DNA from: an uncultured Candidatus Melainabacteria bacterium
Lineage (GTDB): Bacteria > Cyanobacteriota > Vampirovibrionia > Gastranaerophilales > Gastranaerophilaceae
Length of the DNA: 41,746 nucleotides
Direction: 5' to 3'
Assembly: GCA_934757155.1 (NCBI GenBank)
Contig: CAKVLI010000013.1
Span: 1 to 41,746, forward strand
A program made the position numbers and the translations under genes. The notes under the pieces were generated by a model that did not search any database, was not told where the DNA came from, and worked only from the letters and a program-made list of their open reading frames with translations. Positions 1 to 7,122 of this stretch are shown here, one piece after another. Position 1 is the stretch's first letter. The number at the start of each line of letters is the position of its first letter.

Positions 1-709
1 CAGCTGCTTTTGTAATAGTGTCGCTAATTTCAATTTCCAAGCCTTCTTTGGCAACAAGTTTGCCGTCTTTAATTTCAGCATTTTTGACTTCTTTCAAGCC
101 TTCTTCGGTTTGAATAAAAATTCTTTCGGTTTCTCTGTTACCTGTAATATTCTTTTCTTTGACAACTACATATCGTTTGCCTGTTGTATCTGTATATATT
201 GCAGCCAACTCGATTAGTGTTCCTTCGAGGGCTTTAATTTGTTCTTCTTCGGTTGCTTCTTTGCTGCCGCCATCACCTTCCGGTGGAGTTTTATCAACTG
301 GATCTTCCGGTGGAGTTGTAACAACCGGACGTTCAGGATTTGTTTCAGGCTCTTCCGGCGGAGTAGATTCGTCTTTCGGCGGAGTTACATCCGGGTCTTC
401 CGCTTTTCCGGGGTCTTTGGTTTCTCCAAAGTAAGTGATTGTGTATTTAGCGCCGTCATATGTGAATTCGATGGTGTAACCACCGTCTTTTTCAATCTTT
501 TCATACGGGCATTTTAGTGAATCTAAATCGGCTAAAGCACTTAAATCTCCATTCTTTAATTTTTCACGAATGGTATCAATAGTTACTGTGGGCAAAGATG
601 ATGAGTGTGTAACTAATATGGCTTCATCTTCACCGCCGTCCTTAATTTTAAGTTCAGGACGGTCAAACTTAAAACCTAGTCTTGGATTGTTCAAATCTGG
701 TCGTAACAT
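1..709 (-). CDS. Hypothetical protein with Pro/Thr/Glu-rich repeat linker, 3' end outside window
   Basis: An open minus-strand frame runs from an ATG at 709 to the left edge with no stop, giving at least 236 residues. A good ribosome binding site (aaaggag) lies just upstream, inside the end of the preceding gene. The first ~100 residues are a folded-looking region ending in a beta-rich stretch (GGYTIEFTYDGAKYTITYFG). Residues ~100-150 form a low-complexity linker with four copies of a TPP-acidic motif. After it comes a second, Lys/Glu-rich region containing KRYVVVKEKNITG and an ETERIFIQTEEG segment. No signal peptide is visible and I do not recognise the family. It follows the gene at 712-993 after two bases, so the two are surely co-transcribed. 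It lies next to the putative invertible cassette, so its expression may depend on that cassette (inference). Confidence 0.8.
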   Translation of the reverse strand, partial: MLRPDLNNPRLGFKFDRPELKIKDGGEDEAILVTHSSSLPTVTIDTIREKLKNGDLSALADLDSLKCPYEKIEKDGGYTIEFTYDGAKYTITYFGETKDPGKAEDPDVTPPKDESTPPEEPETNPERPVVTTPPEDPVDKTPPEGDGGSKEATEEEQIKALEGTLIELAAIYTDTTGKRYVVVKEKNITGNRETERIFIQTEEGLKEVKNAEIKDGKLVAKEGLEIEISDTITKAA

Positions 710-711
710 TT

Positions 712-993
712 CTATACTCCTTTACTGTAGTTATAAATGATATGATTATCTGCCACGTTTATTTCTATTGACAGTAGTTTTTCCGTTTCATCAACTGAAA
801 CCGGAACTGTATTAGAAATATAAAACTTGCGAGTACCATCTTCCAAATGGTATTTTTCGGCTAAAAATTTTTTTACATCATTAGGATTTCGAAATTTTTC
901 GAGGTTGTTTACAATCTCATTAACCTTTTTTAAACTTTCTTCTTCATCGGTCTTCAAACCCGAAACCGCTGAATAAATTTGACTGTACTCCAT
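712..993 (-). CDS. Hypothetical 93-residue protein upstream of the repeat-linker gene
   Basis: A complete small gene, start ATG at 993, with an agaaagg ribosome binding site about 8 bases upstream. The N-terminal half is helical and charged (DEEESLKKVNEIVNNLEKF), followed by a short beta-like half (RKFYISNTVPVSV). There is no signal peptide, membrane segment or motif I can name. Its last codons contain the ribosome binding site of the next gene, so it is the first gene of a two-or-more-gene minus-strand operon. Its upstream region is the left inverted repeat of the recombinase cassette, which starts 21 bases before the ATG, so any promoter must lie in or beyond that repeat. Function unknown. 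Confidence 0.75.
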   Translation of the reverse strand: MEYSQIYSAVSGLKTDEEESLKKVNEIVNNLEKFRNPNDVKKFLAEKYHLEDGTRKFYISNTVPVSVDETEKLLSIEINVADNHIIYNYSKGV

Positions 994-1013
994 AATCTTA
1001 CCTTTCTTTTATG

Positions 1014-1045
1014 TGTAACAAAATGATAATTTTGTTACATGTTTT
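1014..1045 (+). repeat. Left inverted repeat (IRL), probable recombination site
   Basis: The core is a 26-base near-palindrome: arm TGTAACAAAAT (1014-1024), centre GATA (1025-1028), arm ATTTTGTTACA (1029-1039). The inner flank TGTTTT (1040-1045) is also shared with the right copy. The 32 bases 1014-1045 are identical to the reverse complement of 1704-1735. Two 9-11 bp recombinase-binding arms around a short asymmetric centre is the usual form of a tyrosine recombinase crossover site. Confidence 0.85.
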
Positions 1046-1052
1046 TAATCAA
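1023..1052 (-). promoter_or_regulatory. Candidate promoter spanning IRL, reading into the 993 gene
   Basis: On the minus strand TTGATT (1052-1047) is followed, after 18 bases, by TATCAT (1028-1023). The -10 lies in the repeat centre and the -35 inside the recombinase cassette, so inversion would replace the -35 with CTATTA. The match to consensus is modest; this is an inference from spacing only. Confidence 0.3.
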
Positions 1053-1078
1053 ATTAAAAGGAAAAGGAGAAATCGCAA

Positions 1079-1624
1079 ATGACAAGTGTTGAACCGATTA
1101 GAGATAGAGCAAAAATTGATGTTGTGAAAGATATTTTAAGAAAGAATAACTACAGAAATTATTTGTTGTTTTTATTAGGAATAAACAGTGGACTGAGAAT
1201 TTCCGATATTTTAAAATTAAAAGTTCAGGATGTAAAAAACAAAAGTTATATTGAATTAATTGAGCAAAAAACAGGGAAATATAAGCGCTTTCCGATTACT
1301 AACTCTTTTAAATCTGAACTACAAGATTATGTTAAGAACAGAAAGTCTGAAGAATGGTTGTTTACCAGTCAACGCGGTAATAACCACATTAGCAGAGTTC
1401 AAGCCTATAGAATTTTGCGAAATGTTTGTGAGAAAGTAGAAATTACATCAAAAATCGGTACACACACTCTCAGAAAAACATTTGGGTATCATTTTTATCA
1501 AAAAAATCACGATATTGCTTTACTTCAGTGCATATTCAACCATTCTAACCCAAGTGTAACACTGCGATATATAGGAATTAATCAGGATATGATTGATGAA
1601 AGTTTGAATTCCTTCTACTTATAA
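1079..1624 (+). CDS. Minimal tyrosine recombinase (catalytic domain only), putative DNA invertase
   Basis: A 181-residue tyrosine recombinase that lacks the N-terminal core-binding (SAM-like) domain of XerC/D and phage integrases. The full catalytic set is visible: Arg40 in SGLRISD, Lys64, His129 and Arg132 in HTLRKTF, His155 in FNHSNPSV, and nucleophile Tyr164 in TLRYIGI. Size and layout resemble the FimB/FimE invertase group and Bacillus YoeC-type proteins. The start is an ATG with ggagaa about 10 bases upstream. The gene lies wholly between two 32-bp inverted copies of a recombinase-type site, so the simplest reading is that it inverts the segment that carries it. Alternatives are an integrase remnant or a resolvase-like role; catalysis itself looks intact. 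No phage or transposase genes lie nearby. Confidence 0.9.
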   Translation: MTSVEPIRDRAKIDVVKDILRKNNYRNYLLFLLGINSGLRISDILKLKVQDVKNKSYIELIEQKTGKYKRFPITNSFKSELQDYVKNRKSEEWLFTSQRGNNHISRVQAYRILRNVCEKVEITSKIGTHTLRKTFGYHFYQKNHDIALLQCIFNHSNPSVTLRYIGINQDMIDESLNSFYL

Positions 1625-1666
1625 CAATGTAAATTTTTGTAAATATTTGTCCGAATAAATTAAAGT

Positions 1667-1696
1667 TTTACAAAAAAATGTCGTTATATACATTAT
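1667..1696 (+). promoter_or_regulatory. Candidate promoter at the right end of the cassette
   Basis: TTTACA (1667-1672) and CATTAT (1691-1696) are 18 bases apart and lie just inside the right inverted repeat. It now points right, toward the gene at 1907. If the cassette inverted it would point toward the minus-strand genes at 993-1. Consensus match is 5/6 and 4/6; no other support. Confidence 0.35.
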
Positions 1697-1703
1697 CTAT
1701 TAC

Positions 1704-1735
1704 AAAACATGTAACAAAATTATCATTTTGTTACA
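1704..1735 (-). repeat. Right inverted repeat (IRR), probable recombination site
   Basis: Identical over 32 bases to 1014-1045 in reverse complement; the centre here reads TATC (1721-1724), the complement of GATA in the left copy, which fixes the relative orientation as inverted. At this copy the palindrome extends to 17-base arms (1704-1720 and 1725-1741) with no mismatch. It sits 79 bases after the recombinase stop codon. Confidence 0.85.
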
Positions 1736-1818
1736 TGTTTTTCGCGTGAAGATATTTTTTATTACCAAATGTGTTCGTCAAAATGCTAACCATGACTTCA
1801 TGAAAATTATCATTATAC

Positions 1819-1844
1819 AAATATCATACGAATGGATGATATTT
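1819..1844. other. Hairpin / inverted repeat upstream of the TPR gene
   Basis: Nine-base arms AAATATCAT and ATGATATTT around an 8-base loop, followed by a short T run. It could be a weak terminator for rightward transcription out of the recombinase cassette or an operator for the gene at 1907. Apart from this and the right repeat, I see no other defined element in 1625-1906. Confidence 0.5.
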
Positions 1845-1906
1845 TTCATAATCAGTCAAGAAAACACGTAAAAGTACCGATATTCTTTAAGGAAGGACGG
1901 TAAAAT

Positions 1907-3565
1907 TTGTTTAACACAATGAACACAATACGCCCGAAACCCTATCCACAAAGGGGAACTGGCAACTATAACGCAGGTAGTGACGGTGCTGACAAGGACG
2001 GTCATAATTCCAATGGGCAAGAGCAACAGGGCGGTCAACAAAATCGTCAGGTAGTTGCGCGCGGACGTGTTGAAGATGTTCAACAACAGGGAGTTCCAAG
2101 AGCGCAGATTTATTCTCCTGCTCAAAATCCATACCCTGCAGGTTATCAACCAATTCAAACTCCTTCCTCCGCTATGGCTTATCAAACTCATCAGATTAAT
2201 CCACAGCAATATCAAGCTATGCAGGCAGGATATCAACCTATTCAGCAAGAGGCTCCGGCTCAAGCACCTGTCAGACCTGCTCAAAGAAGTAACAAAGTCA
2301 ATATTGCCCAGATTCTTAAAGATTTCAGAAATACAATAAAAGCAATTGCTACTCCTGAAGATATTGAAGCAGAAGTTAACAGATATCTTAAAATTGTTGA
2401 ACAACAAGTTCATGAAGCAAAACCCCAAGTTAATTTAATCCAAAGCAATTTGAAAATTGCTGCGTCTTTGTTAGATAGATATATTTCAGAAACCTTGAAT
2501 AAAGAATCCAAGGTTGTTCAAAATTGGCTTGATGCGCTCTTTTTACAGCGCATAAACTACAGCTACAACGAAGAAGAAATCAACCCGAACTTCCTCGTAA
2601 AATTCCCTGATGAACCTGCAAAAAGACCTGCGCCAACTCCAAAAACCGAAGAACCGGCTCCACAATCGGTTGAAACTGTTCAACCAGCTGCAGTTAGCGA
2701 AGAAGGTGTTATTGAGCTTGAAAAATACAATACCACTGAAGCTGAAGAACAAGAATTTGTCCAAGCGCAAGCAAAGATTTCTACAAAACCGAACATAACA
2801 ATTGTTCCGCAAGATACGCGACTTAAATCGTTGTTTATGGAAGCTAAAAAACACGCTTTTTCAAACAATCCGCAAAAAGCTATGGCAATTTTTAAAGAGG
2901 CTTTCAACCGTGCAAGTGAGTTAAAAGACTCTGAGACTCAATCAAGAATTTGTCTTGAAATCGGTAAAATCTATGATGATAATGATTTTGTAGTTCAGGC
3001 TTTGAATAGTTATAACAAGTCTTTGCAGTACACAACGGACACAAATGTTAAATCAAGAGCGCATTTTTCTATGGCTCAGATTTATGATGACGTAAATCAA
3101 GTTGAGCCTGCTCTTAATCATTATATAACTTCAATTTCTTATGCTGGTAAAAGTGATGATTTAATCGGTCAATCAGACTCTTTGACAAGAGTTGCGAATA
3201 TTTTTACTGATAAATATGACGAAAACGCTTTTGAATACTATGATGTAGCTCGCAAGCTTATCGAACAAACAGCGGATGATAATATGAAGGGTTATGTTTT
3301 GTCAAACACTGCTGACGCGTGCGTTCAGTTTAGAAAAAATGACAAAGCTTTGAAATATTACGCAGAAGCGGTTAAGAATTACGAAAAAACTAATGCATTA
3401 GAAGATATTGCGCAAAATTATAAGTCTGCAGCTGAGCTTATGATTCAGTTCAACAGTCCGAATAAGGCAAAAGCTCTCCTTAAAAAGGCTATGGTTAATG
3501 CGGTTAAGACCTCAAACGAGGATTTGGTTTCTGAAATTAACCTTCTTCTTGCAAGTGTTGCGTAG
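1907..3565 (+). CDS. TPR-repeat protein with Gln/Pro-rich N-terminus
   Basis: 552 residues. The start is taken as TTG at 1907 because aaggaagg lies 10 bases upstream; the in-frame ATG at 1919 is 22 bases from it. Residues 1-130 are low-complexity, rich in Gln, Pro, Asn and Gly. Residues ~130-230 are helical. A second Pro/Glu linker spans ~235-300. Residues ~305-552 hold about five tetratricopeptide-like helix pairs, e.g. KAMAIFKEAFNRASEL, VVQALNSYNKSLQYTTD, KALKYYAEAVKNYEKT. TPR arrays are protein-binding scaffolds; the partner is unknown. No signal peptide or membrane segment is visible, so it is probably cytoplasmic. It precedes mnmE by 27 bases, but mnmE appears to have its own promoter in that gap. 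Confidence 0.85.
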   Translation: MFNTMNTIRPKPYPQRGTGNYNAGSDGADKDGHNSNGQEQQGGQQNRQVVARGRVEDVQQQGVPRAQIYSPAQNPYPAGYQPIQTPSSAMAYQTHQINPQQYQAMQAGYQPIQQEAPAQAPVRPAQRSNKVNIAQILKDFRNTIKAIATPEDIEAEVNRYLKIVEQQVHEAKPQVNLIQSNLKIAASLLDRYISETLNKESKVVQNWLDALFLQRINYSYNEEEINPNFLVKFPDEPAKRPAPTPKTEEPAPQSVETVQPAAVSEEGVIELEKYNTTEAEEQEFVQAQAKISTKPNITIVPQDTRLKSLFMEAKKHAFSNNPQKAMAIFKEAFNRASELKDSETQSRICLEIGKIYDDNDFVVQALNSYNKSLQYTTDTNVKSRAHFSMAQIYDDVNQVEPALNHYITSISYAGKSDDLIGQSDSLTRVANIFTDKYDENAFEYYDVARKLIEQTADDNMKGYVLSNTADACVQFRKNDKALKYYAEAVKNYEKTNALEDIAQNYKSAAELMIQFNSPNKAKALLKKAMVNAVKTSNEDLVSEINLLLASVA

Positions 3566-3580
3566 TTCGTAAGTTATAAG

Positions 3581-3586
3581 TATAAT
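3581..3586 (+). promoter_or_regulatory. TATAAT -10 element six bases before the mnmE start
   Basis: A perfect TATAAT followed by exactly six bases (tgttct) and the ATG. No ribosome binding site is present, so the transcript would start at or next to the start codon. Confidence 0.6.
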
Positions 3587-3592
3587 TGTTCT

Positions 3593-4930
3593 ATGAACAT
3601 AAACGAAGAATTTGATACGATAGCTGCGGTTGCAACTCCGATTGGTATGGGCGGAGTAGGTGTTATAAGAATTTCTGGCGATAAAGCTTTTGAAATTGCT
3701 GAAAAAATATTTACAAATCCGACATTTGAGCCTCAAAAGTTCAATCATGGCTGGATTGTGGATGATTCCAAGAATAAATTGGATGAAGTCCTCGTGCTTC
3801 CGTTCTTTGCACCGCATAGTTATACAGGTGAAAATGTTATTGAAATCCAGTGCCATGGGGGAGCAAATGTTGTTAAAAACATTCTAAACCTTGTTTTATC
3901 GAAAGGTGCGCGTATGGCTGAACGCGGAGAGTTTACCAAGCGTGCGTTTTTGAATAAAAGAATGGATTTATCTCAGGCAGAAGCCGTTGCGGATTTGATT
4001 CATGCCAAAACCAGAGATTTCGCAAAGGTTTCTGTCAAAAACTTGGCAGGAGTTTTGAAGGAAAAAATTAACGATATAAGAAACGATATTTTTGAGGTTC
4101 TCTCTAAGATAACTGCGGGAATTGATTTTCCTGAGGATGTCAAAGAGCCTGAATATTCTTATTTGATAGAAAGGTTTGATAGCATAATCGCAAATATTGA
4201 TTCTGTTTTGGCGAATGCTGACACTTCAAACATTATGCGTCAAGGGATTTCGGTCACGATTGCCGGAAAACCTAATGTCGGAAAATCATCGCTTTTTAAT
4301 GCGCTTTTGAGTCTTGATAGGGCGATAGTTACGGATATTGCCGGAACAACGCGTGATGTTTTGAGAGAAACTCTTGATTTGGGAGTGCCTGTTACTCTGA
4401 TTGATACGGCGGGAATTCGCGGGGATGAGGATGTTTCCAAGGTGGAAAAAATCGGGATTGAATATTCAAGACAATCCATTGAGGACGCTGATTTAGTTAT
4501 CTTCGTTTATGATGCTGAACAAGGGATTAAAAAGGATGATCAAGAAATTCTTGACCTTGCAGAAACAAAGAAACATATTGTAATCGCTAACAAGTGTGAT
4601 TTAACAACGGAAAGAGTTGAAGGCGTGCATTATATTTCCGCGAAAACAGGCGAAGGAATTAAGGAATTGAAAAAGCGTATAACCGATGAGGTTTGCGATA
4701 TTGAGCCTGACGATTTGGAATTTGTCACAAACTCACGCCAACAAGTTTGTCTTGCGAGGGCAAAAACTGCGCTTGAACAGGCTCTCTTGGCAGCACAATT
4801 AAAAGAGCTTCAAGACTTGATTTCTATTGATGTTAAGTCTGCGATTCTTGCGCTTGATGAACTTACCGGTGAGTTGATTACGGATGATATTTTGGATAAT
4901 ATTTTTGAACATTTTTGTATAGGGAAATAA
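3593..4930 (+). CDS. mnmE: tRNA modification GTPase MnmE (TrmE)
   Basis: MnmE, with MnmG, installs the carboxymethylaminomethyl group on uridine-34 of certain tRNAs. The 445-residue length is normal for the family. Visible in order: the N-terminal tetrahydrofolate-binding domain (IAAVATPIGMGGVGVIRISG and GGANVVKNIL), the inserted G domain with Walker A GKPNVGKS (~223-230), switch region DTAGIRGDED (~271) and NKCD (~333), and the family-diagnostic C-terminal CIGK whose Cys is needed for modification. The gene lacks a ribosome binding site; a perfect -10 lies six bases before the ATG. mnmG is not in this window. Confidence 0.97.
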   Translation: MNINEEFDTIAAVATPIGMGGVGVIRISGDKAFEIAEKIFTNPTFEPQKFNHGWIVDDSKNKLDEVLVLPFFAPHSYTGENVIEIQCHGGANVVKNILNLVLSKGARMAERGEFTKRAFLNKRMDLSQAEAVADLIHAKTRDFAKVSVKNLAGVLKEKINDIRNDIFEVLSKITAGIDFPEDVKEPEYSYLIERFDSIIANIDSVLANADTSNIMRQGISVTIAGKPNVGKSSLFNALLSLDRAIVTDIAGTTRDVLRETLDLGVPVTLIDTAGIRGDEDVSKVEKIGIEYSRQSIEDADLVIFVYDAEQGIKKDDQEILDLAETKKHIVIANKCDLTTERVEGVHYISAKTGEGIKELKKRITDEVCDIEPDDLEFVTNSRQQVCLARAKTALEQALLAAQLKELQDLISIDVKSAILALDELTGELITDDILDNIFEHFCIGK

Positions 4931-4967
4931 ATTTAACCTTCCCTCTTTTATTATTGCCTTTAGGATG

Positions 4968-4973
4968 TATAAT
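4968..4973 (+). promoter_or_regulatory. Candidate -10 (TATAAT) for pxpA
   Basis: Perfect TATAAT in the 78-base gap between mnmE and the next gene, 35 bases before its ATG, leaving room for a leader carrying the aggaga ribosome binding site. No convincing -35. Confidence 0.5.
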
Positions 4974-5008
4974 TTTTTTATAGCAAAAGTTGTTTTTAGG
5001 AGATAAAA

Positions 5009-5803
5009 ATGCAAGAAGTTTTAGAGAGAAAATCGATTAAAAATATAGATTTCAACTGCGATTTGGCGCAAGCATACGGAATTTACAAAAACAATGTTGA
5101 GTTTGAATTGCTTGATTATGTAAGTTCAGTCAATGTTTCTTGCGGTTTTCACGCAGGTGATCCGGTTACAATAAAGGACGCGCTTTTAAAAGCTAAAGAA
5201 AAAAATATTGCAATCGGTGCTCACATTGGATTTAACGATATCCAAGGTTTTGGTTACAGACCTGTTGAATTGAAGGAAGAAGAGCTTGAAGCTCTTGTTG
5301 TTTACCAAGTTGGGGCACTGATGTCATTTGCAAAAGCTTACGGTTTGAGCATTGAACACGTTAGACCTCATGGCGCAATGTACAAAATGGCGGGCGAAAG
5401 TTATGACTTTTCTTCATCTTTGGCAAGAGCAATAAAAAAATGTTCTGAATGGCTTGTATATTATGCTCCGGCAGGTGATATTGCAGAAAGAGTTGCAGAA
5501 GAAACAGGGATTCAAGTGGCGAGAGAAATTTGCCTTGAAAAAACCTATAACCCTGATTTAACGGTTGATTATTCAAAAGATGATAATACAAATAATTATG
5601 AATTGATAAAGAGATTTCAACATCTTCTTCATACATCTCAAATCAGAAACAATTTGGGCGGTATGAGTTATGCAGAAGTTGATACAATACATTTTTCTAA
5701 CAAGTACAAAAATTCGTTAGAGTTGATTAAGCAGGCAAGAGAAAATATCATTCCGGCTCCTGTTAATTACAATAATGCTAAGATTTCAGGATGGGTAGAT
5801 TAG
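5009..5803 (+). CDS. pxpA: LamB/YcsF family protein, 5-oxoprolinase subunit A
   Basis: In bacteria PxpA works with PxpB and PxpC as an ATP-dependent 5-oxoprolinase that opens pyroglutamate to glutamate. The 264-residue length fits. Family signatures are present: DFNCDLAQAYGIY near the N-terminus, VNVSCGFHAGDP (~40-52), IGAHIGFNDIQGFGYR and EHVRPHGAMYKMA. The start ATG has agga about 8 bases upstream. No pxpB, pxpC or biotin-dependent partner is in the window; the next gene, overlapping by 13 bases, is a YvcK-type protein, an unusual neighbour. The family call is firm; that it acts as an oxoprolinase here is less so. Confidence 0.88.
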   Translation: MQEVLERKSIKNIDFNCDLAQAYGIYKNNVEFELLDYVSSVNVSCGFHAGDPVTIKDALLKAKEKNIAIGAHIGFNDIQGFGYRPVELKEEELEALVVYQVGALMSFAKAYGLSIEHVRPHGAMYKMAGESYDFSSSLARAIKKCSEWLVYYAPAGDIAERVAEETGIQVAREICLEKTYNPDLTVDYSKDDNTNNYELIKRFQHLLHTSQIRNNLGGMSYAEVDTIHFSNKYKNSLELIKQARENIIPAPVNYNNAKISGWVD

Positions 5804-7113
5804 TTATGTTTGATTTTAAAAATAATGTAAAAGTTGCAAAAGATGTAGGCTGGCTGATTCCGGGGTTGAACGTTAAAAGATGGTTATTCTTGATATTTTT
5901 GGGTTCAATATTGATAGTTCTCGGATTTATGATTTTAGCTGACATCAGACCGATATATATGACAATGGAATTAATCAGAAAAGCTGCGCTTGTTTTGCCT
6001 TCAAATATTTTGGCAGCAATATTTATCTTGATTGGTTCTGCTATATTCTTTAAAGGTTGGAAAAAAACAACGCTTTCTATTATGGATATGGACTCATCAA
6101 AAGGCAATAATTCACTTTTAGAAAAACTTTACAGAAGAAGCAAACTCAATAAAGGTGCTAAAATCGTTGCAATTGGCGGTGGCACAGGTTTATCAATGCT
6201 TCTTAAAGGTATTAAAAAATATACTAACAATATCACAGCTGTTGTTACGGTTGGTGATGACGGCGGAAGTTCAGGAAGATTGAGAGAAGAGTTGGGCATT
6301 CTTCCTCCGGGTGATATCAGAAACTGTATTGCAGCGTTGGCTGACGATGAAGATTTGATTACAAAACTGTTCCAATACCGTTTCAGAAAAGGCGAAGGTA
6401 TTGAAGGACACAGTTTCGGAAACCTTTTCCTTACTGCTCTTTGCGCAATCACAGGCAACATGGTTAAAGCGGTGAAAGAATCTTCGAATGTTTTAAATAT
6501 CAGAGGGGTGGTTTTACCCGCAACTTTAGATGATATGAAGCTTGCTGCAGAGTTTGAAGACGGCACTATTGTTAAGGGTGAGTCAAATATTCCGGAAGCA
6601 CATAAAAGAATTAAAAGACTTTTCACTGAACCTGCAAACTGTAAGGCTTTGCCTGAAGTTTTGGCTGCGATTGCTAATGCGGATTTAATTATCCTCGGAC
6701 CGGGAAGTTTGTATACGAGTGTTATTCCGAACCTTCTCGTATCTGGAATTGTAGATGCTATTATGCAATCTACTGCTAAGAAAATTTATGTTTGCAATAT
6801 CATGACCCAACCCGGAGAAACTGATAATTATTCTGTTGCAAGCCACGTAAATGCGCTTTTGAACCATGCAAACGGCAGGAAAATTATTGATGCAGTGCTT
6901 GTTAATGATTCTCTTCCGGCAAATATTTCCGAAAGGTATGCGAAGAATGGCTCTTTCCCTGTAAGATTGGATATGGAAAATCTTGCACCTACAGGAGTTA
7001 CTGTTGTTTCACAAAAACTTCTGCAGGAAAACAAAGAAGGGCTTGTAAGACACTCTTCACACAGGGTCGCAAGAGCGGTGTATTACTGGTACAGAAAAGC
7101 TATTAAAAGATAA
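5791..7113 (+). CDS. Gluconeogenesis factor YvcK / CofD-like protein with membrane anchor
   Basis: 440 residues. An N-terminal hydrophobic module has two membrane spans (about residues 31-50 and 67-88), followed by a linker and a CofD/YvcK-like domain beginning with KIVAIGGGTGLSMLL (~125), then VTVGDDGGSSGRLR, PPGDIRNCIAAL, GPGSLYTSVIPNLL and CNIMTQPGETDNYS. YvcK proteins bind UDP-GlcNAc and affect cell-wall and carbon metabolism in Firmicutes; the enzymatic activity, if any, is unknown. The membrane-anchored form is longer than Bacillus YvcK (~320 residues). The start could be ATG 5791 or ATG 5806; neither has a strong ribosome binding site, and translation is probably coupled to the overlapping upstream gene. 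panB follows after nine bases. Confidence 0.88.
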   Translation: MGRLVMFDFKNNVKVAKDVGWLIPGLNVKRWLFLIFLGSILIVLGFMILADIRPIYMTMELIRKAALVLPSNILAAIFILIGSAIFFKGWKKTTLSIMDMDSSKGNNSLLEKLYRRSKLNKGAKIVAIGGGTGLSMLLKGIKKYTNNITAVVTVGDDGGSSGRLREELGILPPGDIRNCIAALADDEDLITKLFQYRFRKGEGIEGHSFGNLFLTALCAITGNMVKAVKESSNVLNIRGVVLPATLDDMKLAAEFEDGTIVKGESNIPEAHKRIKRLFTEPANCKALPEVLAAIANADLIILGPGSLYTSVIPNLLVSGIVDAIMQSTAKKIYVCNIMTQPGETDNYSVASHVNALLNHANGRKIIDAVLVNDSLPANISERYAKNGSFPVRLDMENLAPTGVTVVSQKLLQENKEGLVRHSSHRVARAVYYWYRKAIKR

Positions 7114-7122
7114 GAGATTGAT

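Noticed and set aside
159..517. Two overlapping plus-strand ORFs (159-434, 239-517)
   Set aside because: They are read-through of the reverse of the TPP-repeat linker of the minus-strand gene at 1-709; composition is Ser/Gly or Phe/Arg-rich with no ribosome binding site.
1856..2428. Minus-strand ORF of 190 residues opposite the TPR gene
   Set aside because: Leu/Ser/Asn-rich shadow of the Gln-rich coding strand; no start signals and no family resemblance.
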